Assembly (NCBI GenBank): GCA_965249045.1
Contig: OZ252213.1
Span: forward strand, 1,116,001-1,180,000
Origin: Nemesobacter sp965249045
GTDB taxonomy: Bacteria > Desulfobacterota_D > UBA1144 > Nemesobacterales > Nemesobacteraceae
Length of the DNA stretch: 64,000 bases
Direction: 5' to 3'
The first letter of the stretch is position 1. Each line of letters opens with the position of its first letter. The notes under the pieces are model-generated. The model was not told the origin of the DNA and ran no database searches. It worked only from the letters and a program-made list of their open reading frames with translations. This document shows positions 1-7,451 of the stretch, piece by piece. The translations under genes were made by a program, and so were the position numbers.

Positions 1-26
1 TCCCGAATCCGCTGACCCGAAAGAGA

Positions 27-422
27 TCAATAAAATACTCTCACGGCGATGAAGGCGAAGAAAAAGCCTACGCACCATAAAAGTACGGATAACCAATATA
101 TCCAGACGCTTGTCTTTCGTAATTTGGCACACGCCATCGCTTGCGCCGGATCAATCGGGCACGAAGCGTTTCTTGACCGCCAGAGCGTAGCCCCCGCGAT
201 TAGAACCATCGCACCTGAGATTCCAAACGTCCAGATTTTGTATTTTGACAACGCTACCAGCCAAGGAGCGCTTCCCACGAGTCCCGCAAGAGCCGCACCG
301 GCCCCGAGCGTCACTAGTAACGCGGGTAGGGCGCAACAAACCAGCGTTCCGGCAGACGTAAGCAGACTGAGCGCGGGAAGAATGCCTTCCTTCACTCCGT
401 AGTCGGAATTGGGGTTATCCAT
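27..422 (-). CDS. MerT-like inner-membrane metal transporter
   Basis: Small membrane protein of 131 residues resembling mercuric transport protein MerT. Three hydrophobic segments lie at about residues 15-50, 62-80 and 105-130. The first holds a vicinal Cys pair (C29, C30) inside the helix, and the loop between helices two and three holds a second spaced pair (C88, C98), the arrangement by which MerT passes metal from the periplasm to the cytoplasm. Its start overlaps the end of the upstream HMA-domain gene by 8 bases, so the two are probably translationally coupled, as merP and merT partners often are. No merA reductase or mer regulator is visible here, so the metal is not established; mercury is known for the family, copper or another soft metal is possible. 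Confidence 0.75.
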   Translation of the reverse strand: MDNPNSDYGVKEGILPALSLLTSAGTLVCCALPALLVTLGAGAALAGLVGSAPWLVALSKYKIWTFGISGAMVLIAGATLWRSRNASCPIDPAQAMACAKLRKTSVWIYWLSVLLWCVGFFFAFIAVRVFY

Positions 423-798
423 GTTCGCACCCCCTATCTATGGCGGCCACGTTGTATCCGGAGTCCGTGATAAGCTTCGTGAGCGTCGTATTATCAATGG
501 TCAGCCCCGGTTTCATGGCGACTGCTACCAAGCCTTTGCCGAGATCAACCTTGATACCCGCAACGCCGTCGCGTTTGAGGAAGATTTTTTCCAGGGAACG
601 CGCGCAGAAATCGCAGACAAGCCCGTTGACCTTGATATTGATAGTGTCTTCACAGGGTGCGTTCTCTATATTGCCGGCAGTGGCGGAGGGTTCCACCACT
701 TCACCTTCATGGTTATGTCCGTGTTCTTCATGTGCCGCCTGGCTGTGGAACGTGAAGAAAAGGGTCATAAACGCAAGTGCAATAGTTAATATTTTCAT
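415..798 (-). CDS. MerP-like periplasmic HMA metal-binding protein
   Basis: A 127-residue secreted protein. Residues 1-21 form a signal peptide ending near SQA, followed by a His-rich stretch (HEEHGHNH, residues 23-30) and then a heavy-metal-associated domain whose metal site is GLVCDFC (C62 and C65). This is the fold and CxxC motif of MerP, and it sits directly before the MerT-like gene with an 8-base overlap, so it probably hands metal ions to that transporter. The His-rich leader is not typical of classical MerP and suggests a broader metal range. The start ATG has an AGGAG-type ribosome site just upstream. Confidence 0.75.
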   Translation of the reverse strand: MKILTIALAFMTLFFTFHSQAAHEEHGHNHEGEVVEPSATAGNIENAPCEDTINIKVNGLVCDFCARSLEKIFLKRDGVAGIKVDLGKGLVAVAMKPGLTIDNTTLTKLITDSGYNVAAIDRGCEHG

Positions 799-808
799 GA
801 TTTTCTCC

Positions 809-1456
809 TTAAAATCTGATTATTAAGTTAAACAAAACCTCACCTTTGTTGCTGATTCCGACCTCGCCAAGATACTCGTTTTTAAACATCCGAACGAGAG
901 GCGTAAAAGAGATTCTATCTCCCTCACCCGTGATATGGTCAACCTGCAGCATGAGCCACGAGTGAACATCATCGTAGTCCCCCAGGTAGGGGGCGATTCC
1001 CACTCGCGCTTTCTGCCTTAAGAACTTGTCTATATCTCTTGCGTAGTAAGCGCGGGTCTCATAACTCGTAAAATACCGTCGACTTTCCCAATCAAAGGCG
1101 ATATCGGTAAAGGCGGCGGGTTGGGTCTCGCCGTCGGGTAATCCTAGATCACCGTAGGCCATGCCTAAACCGCCTTTAAGATAAAGATTTGCCTGTGAGG
1201 TCGGCATGTTGTGGCGTTTCACCAGATAGTTAAGCTGCACGCCGTGGAACTGCCAACCCTCGTCGCGCCAGTATTCGGTCCTGTATCCCACTGAATACCT
1301 GGCCGTTGGCGAATAATGAACGTGAAGAGAGTGTACGCTCTTCTCGTTTTTCTGCATGATCGTCCAGCCGCCCGGATATGACACCGGACGGGACAGGGAC
1401 TGGGGAGTGTATCCCATAAATACCACGCAGCATAAAGCAAAAACTGCTGATTTCAT
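809..1456 (-). CDS. outer-membrane-like beta-rich protein of metal cluster
   Basis: A 215-residue protein with a signal peptide (about residues 1-22). The rest is rich in alternating aromatic and polar residues with Gly turns (for example GYRTEYWRDEGWQFHG) and ends in Phe (LFNLIIRF), which is the usual C-terminal signature of an outer-membrane beta-barrel. I do not recognise a named family with certainty. It lies 10 bases upstream of the MerP-like gene on the same strand and downstream of the interrupted Cys/Met/His-rich gene, so a role in metal passage or tolerance is an inference from context only. Confidence 0.6.
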   Translation of the reverse strand: MKSAVFALCCVVFMGYTPQSLSRPVSYPGGWTIMQKNEKSVHSLHVHYSPTARYSVGYRTEYWRDEGWQFHGVQLNYLVKRHNMPTSQANLYLKGGLGMAYGDLGLPDGETQPAAFTDIAFDWESRRYFTSYETRAYYARDIDKFLRQKARVGIAPYLGDYDDVHSWLMLQVDHITGEGDRISFTPLVRMFKNEYLGEVGISNKGEVLFNLIIRF

Positions 1457-1688
1457 GTTTCCTCCTAAATATCGATTATAGCCTGGCGACGCCTAAGCGA
1501 AGCCGTTTATAGCGCGCGAGGGCGCAGTTTGCTCAGGAGAGGTGTTTTGGAGGTTGAAAGGGGGTTTCGATCTGGCGGGATGGCGAAAGCTGATCGGCAA
1601 GAATTCCGATAGCTACTCTCTCGTAATGATCTTTTGATTGCTGAACCGGTAAGGCGTTTATCTGGACGCAATGCTGACAATCACAACC

Positions 1689-1696
1689 ATTGCATT
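1689..1696. repeat. left 8-bp target-site duplication
   Basis: ATTGCATT immediately outside the left inverted repeat; the identical copy is at 2993-3000. It defines the insertion point inside the Cys-rich gene. Confidence 0.9.
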
Positions 1697-1720
1697 GGGG
1701 ATTATATACATAACTTGATA
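1697..1720 (+). repeat. left terminal inverted repeat of IS1595 element
   Basis: First 24 bases of the element, identical to the reverse complement of 2969-2992. The GTG start of the chimeric downstream frame lies just inside it at 1731-1733. Confidence 0.9.
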
Positions 1721-1729
1721 AATTCTTTT

Positions 1730-1888
1730 TCACTTTTTTATCTTCAAGCCTTCCCGCATTTTTTTATCCGCTGAAAGGAACATAGCTTTTGCTACTTCCT
1801 CGGGCGTTGCGTCTATTGGTTCGATTATGTTCTTCACCGGACGCCCCCGGGGTTTCTTTGCCTGATCTTTCTTCTTGTTATCACTCAT
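1730..1888 (-). CDS. small passenger protein of IS1595 element (52 aa)
   Basis: A 52-residue frame just after the transposase, on the same strand, preceded by a GAGG ribosome site. It has a basic N-terminus with KKPRGRPVK, an AT-hook-like GRP core, then the conserved-looking stretch IEPIDATPEEVAKAMF and a Lys-rich tail. Short proteins of this kind accompany IS1595-type transposases; their role is unknown, and a DNA-binding or regulatory task is only suggested by the GRP motif. It is too short for many gene callers. Its stop overlaps the GTG of the chimeric frame downstream by GTGA. Confidence 0.7.
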   Translation of the reverse strand: MSDNKKKDQAKKPRGRPVKNIIEPIDATPEEVAKAMFLSADKKMREGLKIKK

Positions 1889-1925
1889 CCTGCCAAACCT
1901 CTTACCTTGCCCGCCCTTTGACTGG

Positions 1926-2873
1926 TTAAACTCCAGAGACCAGTTCCTTATATGGAAGCTTTTTCCCTACCAGGCCCTTCGCAAGCAACGCCATCTGCTC
2001 TATCGTATCCATTTCTCTGACATTGTGCCTTCCCGAAAACTCCGTAACATAACGCTCCAAGTGTTTTCTGCTCATTCGGTGATAGGTTCCGTTGTACCCT
2101 CTTTTCAACATCGCCCAGAAACTCTCAATCCCGTTTGTATGGGCTTGCTCCCTGACGTATTCCCCCACGCTGTGATTAACGCTCTCATGGTCGTAAGGAA
2201 GTCCGATATAGCTTCTGTGGTCATCCGTGTAGACCTTCGCCTCGGGGGATACGGTCTCACCGATAAGTCCGTGTATATCTTCCTTGCTCCTTTCAGCGAC
2301 AGGCTTGGCAAAGACCTTGTTGGCTTCTCGGTCTTTTATTCCCACCACCACGGTTTTTCCCGAGGGCCCCCGAGTATGACTGCGTTTGTCTTCATGCTTG
2401 TTCTTCTCCTTGCCGCCGATAAATGTCTCATCTACTTCAACGGTTCCGCTTAACATGCCCTTGCCCTCTTTCCATCCTTCCCTTATCTTCTGTGCCATCA
2501 TCCAGGCGGTCTTTTGAGTAATGCAGAGGTCTCGGTGCAGCTTCATGCTCGATACGCCTTTAAGGTTTGTAGTCAGAAGGTAAAGACCTACAACCCATTT
2601 TTGAAGCGGCAACCGGCTTGATTGCATCGCTGTTCCGTAACGGACACTAAAATACTTCAAGCAGTCATTGCAGAAATAAGGCATGGGTTTGCGGCTCTTT
2701 GTCTCCACAGTCTTGAAACTTCCGCAACGCGGGCAGTGTCTTTGTCCATTCCAACGTACCTTTTCAAACCACTTCGCAGCAGATTCTTCATCGGGAAACA
2801 TCTTGAGAAGTTCCAGTATTCCGATTCCTTCTCTGTCCGACTTTCCAGGGGCTTTGTGTTTTCTCTTAGGCAT
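1926..2873 (-). CDS. IS1595-family transposase
   Basis: Full-length 315-residue transposase. The N-terminal zinc ribbon has C47, C50, C68 and C71 (CPRC and CNDC). The ISXO2-like DDE domain follows: the first Asp in VEVDETFIGG (D148), the second in VYTDDHR (D217 or D218), and the last catalytic position in the NGIESFW block (about residue 250). The start at 2873 is supported by AGGAG eight bases upstream. It lies inside intact inverted repeats, so the element may be active. Confidence 0.92.
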   Translation of the reverse strand: MPKRKHKAPGKSDREGIGILELLKMFPDEESAAKWFEKVRWNGQRHCPRCGSFKTVETKSRKPMPYFCNDCLKYFSVRYGTAMQSSRLPLQKWVVGLYLLTTNLKGVSSMKLHRDLCITQKTAWMMAQKIREGWKEGKGMLSGTVEVDETFIGGKEKNKHEDKRSHTRGPSGKTVVVGIKDREANKVFAKPVAERSKEDIHGLIGETVSPEAKVYTDDHRSYIGLPYDHESVNHSVGEYVREQAHTNGIESFWAMLKRGYNGTYHRMSRKHLERYVTEFSGRHNVREMDTIEQMALLAKGLVGKKLPYKELVSGV

Positions 2874-2968
2874 CTCTAGGTCTCCTTTATCATTTACTTT
2901 GTTTATCTAATATACTGCCATAAATAGAGAAAATATCAAGAGATTCCAAGGAGTTTTTTTACGGAGAA

Positions 2969-2992
2969 TATCAAGTTATGTATATAATCCCC
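2969..2992 (-). repeat. right terminal inverted repeat of IS1595 element
   Basis: Last 24 bases of the element, identical to the reverse complement of 1697-1720. Confidence 0.9.
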
Positions 2993-3000
2993 ATTGCATT
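2993..3000. repeat. right 8-bp target-site duplication
   Basis: ATTGCATT immediately outside the right inverted repeat, identical to 1689-1696. Confidence 0.9.
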
Positions 3001-3303
3001 GGTCAGAGCTTTGATCTTCCGAATCTTTTGTTTCATGGCAAGGCATGTCCATGTCGGCGTCCATCTGCATTTCGGCGGAAGCCTTATCCATGTTCATTGG
3101 ACATGTGGGGAAGGCGTTTGCCATACCGCCGGTGAAGAACAACGCGATGCATGTTACCAATAGTAATGCTGTCTTCATAAAGCCCACATCCTAGTTGCAA
3201 GTTATTCAATGTTAGTTCGAATTTCAAGGGCAGAGGTTTCAAAGAAGCCGAGATACAATCCTAGCAAAGAAATCTTAGTTCTGAGAATTATTATCGTACT
3301 CAC

Positions 3304-6219
3304 CTAGCCAGAGATTCTTTTTTTCTTCCTGCGTTTCGGTTTTGCTTTCATATCCAATTTCAGCGGAGTTATCATTTTTTCATAGAGAATGAATAAGTGC
3401 TCGACGCGTTCGCGCTCAGAGGTAAAACCGGAAGGGCGATAGAGCCGGTCCACAGCAAGGTCAAGGGCTTGGTGTGTGCGACGAAGATTGGGTGGCATCA
3501 AGTCAGGATCGTATAGATTTGCAAGCGTTGTGTCAGGATGGACAACCCGGGCCTCAAGTACGGCTCGTGCAAGTGTTTCTAGTTTCGATATATCCGCATC
3601 TTGCGGCGGAGTCGGAAACGTGTTGTATACAAGACCGATGGAATAGCGATAATCGCTTTTTAATCGTCCGCCTACATGACGGAGCCAAGCCATGTGCATG
3701 GTGGAAGTCAAAAGCGCGAAATCGGCAAGGGTGGCTCCTTGAAGGACAAAGACAAGATCACTTGGAATTGTTGGTGGTTCAAGCCAGGCAACTGGCACAT
3801 ATTCTCGGCGTTCCGAACTTACCTTGGGAATGACCAGAAACGGGGCTGTGGGAAGTACATTTACATGGTAGAGTGTGGGAGTTTCCGCTAATTTCTGCGT
3901 TGGCTTGCTCTTGCTGGCTTTACGGTAATTACGTACGGAGGCAATTCTTTTCTTTACCTTCGGCAACTTTGCCAGTAAGGACGGGGGTACATCACGTAAA
4001 GCAAGTATCCAACGCTTACCGCCCTGCAGAAATTCTCGGGCACCTACGAAAGGACGCAACAGAGGTTCGGCATCGGGTTCTTCCTCGAGAAACCGTGCCC
4101 GCTCCTCAGCCTTAAAAATGTAATGACCGCCGTCTATTGGTTTTGACCCGATAATCAGTTTTGAAAGTCCGTTGATCGGTAGACTTTCTTCCCTCACCAC
4201 GAGATTGGTATTATCCAATCCTCCACAATCAAACAGATAGGGTGACAGCATCTTGTGCCGGGTTTCCTCCGGTTCGCCGTTAACGTCAGGATAGCTGAAC
4301 AGGTGTTTTTGGGGTTTTGCTCTTTCTTGTCGGTCCAGCCCGATGATTACCACATGTACGTGCGCTTTGCCTCGCGCGTCGGAACCCCAGGCAAAGGTAC
4401 GGTGGGCGAAGCTGATCTCGAGCTTGAAACGGTCAAACAGTACCTGCCATAACTGTGCAACCTGCTCTCCCTGCGTAATGGAATTCGTTGCCACGAATCC
4501 GATTCGCGCTGAAGTATTCTGAACGTATTTTCCGGCCTTGATGAACCAGGCGGCGACATAATCCAAAGTGCCGCCGCTTTTACCCAGATTGGCTATCCTG
4601 CGCACTTGGGCGCGCTGGTCAGCAGTCTGGAATTTCGCGCCTATAAACGGTGGATTGCCGAACACGTAGTCGCAGCGTTCCGGCGGCAGAATCTCATCCC
4701 AGTCAGTCTCCAAGGCGTCCCTGTGCTGGATATTGGGTGATGTCTTCAGTGGAATACGTGCGTAAGCCTCCCCGAATTCCAAGCTTAACCGGTTATTCAT
4801 AATGTGATCCATCATCCAGAGTGCGGTCTCGGCAATCCTGACAGGAAATTCGCCGAGTTCAATGCCGTAGAACTGGTTCACATTCACTAGGGAGAGTATT
4901 TCCGTATAGAATTCTCTCTGTCGTAACTTGGTCTCCATTGCGCGGATTTCACGTATGCGAAGTTCCCGGATTACCTCTATTTCAAGCAGACGGATTTCCC
5001 GGTAAGCGATGATCAGGAAATTGCCGCAACCGCAGGCTGGATCAAAGAAGGTAAGACCGCCGAGCTTTTTCTGAAATTCCTCAAGCCGCTTTCTGCGGTT
5101 GCTTTTCAGTGTCTTGATCTTTTCGAACTCCGCGCGGAGATCATCAAGAAACAGCGGTTCAATAACCTTGAGGATGTTTTTCTCGGTAGTGTAGTGCGCG
5201 CCTTGAGCGCGACGTTCTCCCGGTTCCATGACCGACTGGAAAAGTGCGCCGAAAATTGCGGGAGATATGTTTGACCAGTCAAAATAACAGGCCTCAAGCA
5301 GCCGCTTGCGCATAGTCTTGTTGAAGGAAGGGATACGCAGTGGTTCGCGGAAAAGGTCACCGTTTACGTAGGGAAAGTTTGCGAGATCTTCGTCAAGCGT
5401 CAAAGACCGCTTGTCAACCGGCGTATCCAGAACCTGGAAAAGCTGGGTAATCATAGCTCCGAGATCGGAACCGTCTTCTCTGGTACGCGTCTCGATGAAG
5501 TCAAGGAATATGTCGCGCGGTTCAAAAATGCCCGTGTCATCAGCGAACAGGCAGAAAACGATCCGTACCAGGAAGCGTTCCAGGTCGTGACCGCGGTAGC
5601 CCGCCTCGTCAAGCGCGTCGTGCAGCCGTCCAACAAGTTCTGCCGCTTTTATGTTCGCCGGATCCTGATCGCGGAAGGTTTTTCGCTCCACGCCGATTAT
5701 GAATCCGAATTTCTCGACATGGGCCGGCAGTTCGGACAGTCTGAAATTAATCTGGTTGCCTTCGTCAAGATCGTGAAGCTCAAAGTTCTGAAAGTCGCTT
5801 AGAAGGATGTAACGGGGACGATCCTTCTCGGGGAGGGCGTCAAAGTAACTCCCTGCCTGTCCGTAGGCTTCTTTCAGGTCGCGGCCGGCGCTTTTTTGTT
5901 CGACCAGCAGCATCCCGGGCCAGAACAAATCTATGAATCCTGAACTGTTATCGAGTTTCTGCACATGCTGCTCGTAACGCGCTACGGAACGGCGTTTAAC
6001 GCCGAACATTTCAAAAAAATCATTGTAGAAACTCTGAGTTTCTCCTTTTTCATAGGAAGCGTCCGCCCATTCGCGGGAGAACTCGGCGGCGCGGCTTCGG
6101 ATTTCATTCCAGGATAAACGCATGGCAGTCCATATCTTCAATCGGACAAATAATTCTCTAAAGGCCTCTCTTGAATTTCCAAAGGGAATTATCCCTGAAC
6201 TAAGCAAAGAATTGTACAT
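3304..6219 (-). CDS. MmeI-type single-chain restriction-modification enzyme
   Basis: A 971-residue type IIG/IIL enzyme that both cuts and methylates. The N-terminal nuclease has the PD-(D/E)xK signature in the spacing known for MmeI: D97, then nine residues, then E107-x-K109 (DLFWPGMLLVEQKS). After a helical spacer comes the N6-adenine methyltransferase with the S-adenosylmethionine motif DPACGCGNF and catalytic NPPF (about residue 525), then a target-recognition region and the C-terminal MmeI helical domain ending in a basic tail. The family often starts at MRLSWNEI (6123), but a clear GAGGAA ribosome site precedes 6219, so the longer start is kept. It is divergent from the ubiquitin-like operon, with 122 bases between, and points to a defence island. 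Confidence 0.88.
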   Translation of the reverse strand: MYNSLLSSGIIPFGNSREAFRELFVRLKIWTAMRLSWNEIRSRAAEFSREWADASYEKGETQSFYNDFFEMFGVKRRSVARYEQHVQKLDNSSGFIDLFWPGMLLVEQKSAGRDLKEAYGQAGSYFDALPEKDRPRYILLSDFQNFELHDLDEGNQINFRLSELPAHVEKFGFIIGVERKTFRDQDPANIKAAELVGRLHDALDEAGYRGHDLERFLVRIVFCLFADDTGIFEPRDIFLDFIETRTREDGSDLGAMITQLFQVLDTPVDKRSLTLDEDLANFPYVNGDLFREPLRIPSFNKTMRKRLLEACYFDWSNISPAIFGALFQSVMEPGERRAQGAHYTTEKNILKVIEPLFLDDLRAEFEKIKTLKSNRRKRLEEFQKKLGGLTFFDPACGCGNFLIIAYREIRLLEIEVIRELRIREIRAMETKLRQREFYTEILSLVNVNQFYGIELGEFPVRIAETALWMMDHIMNNRLSLEFGEAYARIPLKTSPNIQHRDALETDWDEILPPERCDYVFGNPPFIGAKFQTADQRAQVRRIANLGKSGGTLDYVAAWFIKAGKYVQNTSARIGFVATNSITQGEQVAQLWQVLFDRFKLEISFAHRTFAWGSDARGKAHVHVVIIGLDRQERAKPQKHLFSYPDVNGEPEETRHKMLSPYLFDCGGLDNTNLVVREESLPINGLSKLIIGSKPIDGGHYIFKAEERARFLEEEPDAEPLLRPFVGAREFLQGGKRWILALRDVPPSLLAKLPKVKKRIASVRNYRKASKSKPTQKLAETPTLYHVNVLPTAPFLVIPKVSSERREYVPVAWLEPPTIPSDLVFVLQGATLADFALLTSTMHMAWLRHVGGRLKSDYRYSIGLVYNTFPTPPQDADISKLETLARAVLEARVVHPDTTLANLYDPDLMPPNLRRTHQALDLAVDRLYRPSGFTSERERVEHLFILYEKMITPLKLDMKAKPKRRKKKRISG

Positions 6220-6341
6220 ATTTATTCCTCAAGAGTTGAAATTCCGGCCATCGTGACTTAGTTTATAAAACAAGATTAAGATACGAAATCGGTCAGTGTC
6301 TTCGGTTAAAAATTTCTCTAGATTTCGGGAGGCGTCAAAAG

Positions 6342-7451
6342 ATGGAAGTAAGTATCACTATTAACGGTGAGGAAAAATCTATTCAAGCGGGAATTCTTTC
6401 CGTTAATTTTCTTTATGAAACCGCTGAATGTGACGGAAAACAAATCTTTCTCAGTCTTAAAGACGACATAGATATACCTCTTTTAGCTGAGGAACATTTA
6501 ATTGTTCATGGCGGGGAAGAATTTGTGGTCGGGAAAAGCAATACAGAAAACAACCCGCCATTACGCAAGGGGATTCACTTTAGGTTTAATGGTTCAGATC
6601 ATATTCTTGGCAAGGCCAAACTAACTGGTGAAGCTTTGAAAGAGCATGACCAAGATCTCCCGCAGGGACGGCTGTTTGCCGATATTGAAGGTGGCGTGGA
6701 CGTGGAAATCTCAGACGATATGACAATGATTGTTCAAAATAAGGACTCATATTTTGTCATTCCCGCATCCGATTCTGAAGATCTGGATTTAATTGATGTT
6801 GAGGAATGCGGTAAGTATGAACGTCGCCCACCCAAGGGAAAGAGTTACAGAATCCGTATAGACGGTGACAAATATCGCGTGGATTCAGAGAAAATTACTG
6901 GAACTGTTATCCTTGAACTGGCTGGAAAAAACTTTCAGGAATGGTCGCTCAATCAGAAGTTTTGCGGTGGCAAGAGGGAGAGAATCAAAGCCGACGACGT
7001 GGTCGATCTGACCCGCCTAGGCGTTGAGCGCTTTGAAACTGTCCGGCTACAAGCCCAGCAAGGCGAAGCTGCTTACGAGTTGCCGGAAGAAGATATCGAA
7101 TACCTTAACGCACATTATCCATCCCAATGGAAGAGAACATCGGAAGGCAGTGGAAAATACGGATTGATCATTGAGAACTTTCCTCTTCCAAGTGGATACA
7201 CAGTGGAGAAATCCACGCTGATGCTACTCATTCCAAGCGGATATCCGGGCTCGGGGCTTGATATGTTTTACTTTGATCCGCCACTTAGCAGATCAGATGG
7301 TCAGGTAATAGGTTGTTCTGATTCAATTGAAATTCACTTTGCTCAGCAATGGCAAAGATGGTCTCGTCACTACCCATGGAATCCTGGGTCAGATTTTCTG
7401 GTAAATCATATCGAATATGTGAGAAATGAGTTGGAAAAAGAGGTCAATTGA
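6342..7451 (+). CDS. triple ubiquitin-like protein fused to E2-like domain
   Basis: A 369-residue protein with three successive beta-grasp units: about residues 1-64, 77-141 and 166-238, each opening with a beta hairpin (VSITINGEEKSI, IHFRFNGSDH, SYRIRIDGDKY) and matching the prokaryotic multi-ubiquitin domain. Residues 245-366 resemble the prokaryotic E2 family E domain, with YGLIIENFPLPSGY, LLIPSGYPGSGLDMFYF and the closing block WQRWSRHYPWNPGSDFLVNHI. The only Cys in the E2-like region is C325 (VIGCSDS), which would be the candidate acceptor if it is active. No Gly-Gly tail ends any unit. Start has GGGAGG nine bases upstream; the stop overlaps the next gene by 4 bases. Likely the modifier and carrier of a bacterial ubiquitin-like system. 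Confidence 0.82.
   Translation: MEVSITINGEEKSIQAGILSVNFLYETAECDGKQIFLSLKDDIDIPLLAEEHLIVHGGEEFVVGKSNTENNPPLRKGIHFRFNGSDHILGKAKLTGEALKEHDQDLPQGRLFADIEGGVDVEISDDMTMIVQNKDSYFVIPASDSEDLDLIDVEECGKYERRPPKGKSYRIRIDGDKYRVDSEKITGTVILELAGKNFQEWSLNQKFCGGKRERIKADDVVDLTRLGVERFETVRLQAQQGEAAYELPEEDIEYLNAHYPSQWKRTSEGSGKYGLIIENFPLPSGYTVEKSTLMLLIPSGYPGSGLDMFYFDPPLSRSDGQVIGCSDSIEIHFAQQWQRWSRHYPWNPGSDFLVNHIEYVRNELEKEVN

Larger units (their letters stand above)
1533..1733 (-). pseudogene. 3' part of interrupted Cys-rich protein, fused to IS end
   Basis: A 66-codon frame that begins with a GTG lying inside the left terminal repeat of the insertion sequence; its stop-proximal 51 codons belong to the gene the element entered. 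The GTG overlaps the stop of the element's small passenger gene (GTGA). Residues 14-21 read CNGCDCQHC-like, a dense Cys/His metal site. Joined across the 8-bp target duplication to the part at 2993-3187 it gives one continuous 116-codon frame (DQCN then GCDCQHC), so this is the broken 3' half. It might still be translated as a chimera from the element. Confidence 0.7.
1697..2992 (-). mobile_element. IS1595-family (ISXO2-like) insertion sequence
   Basis: A complete 1296-bp element. The ends at 1697-1720 and 2969-2992 are perfect 24-bp inverted repeats beginning GGGGATTATATACATAAC, and it is flanked by identical 8-bp copies of ATTGCATT at 1689-1696 and 2993-3000. Ends starting with a G run and an 8-bp target duplication are characteristic of IS1595. 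It carries a DDE transposase and a 52-codon passenger gene. Perfect repeats and an intact transposase suggest a recent insertion. Confidence 0.92.
2936..3187 (-). pseudogene. 5' part of interrupted Cys/Met/His-rich periplasmic protein
   Basis: The first 65 codons (down to 2993) are host sequence; the rest of the frame runs into the insertion sequence. Residues 1-24 form a signal peptide. The mature part is rich in Met, Cys and His (CPMNMD, MQMDADMDMPCH), a soft-metal-binding composition seen in copper-resistance proteins such as CopL or DUF2946-like families. The 3' half is at 1533-1688; removing the element and one target copy restores a 116-residue protein with a further CNGCDCQHC cluster. 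As first gene of the metal cluster, its interruption may also reduce transcription of the three genes below it. GTG at 3187 or ATG at 3178 could be the start. Confidence 0.75.

Noticed and set aside
1875..2453. Plus-strand frame over the IS1595 transposase
   Set aside because: Antisense shadow of an intact transposase with zinc ribbon and DDE motifs.
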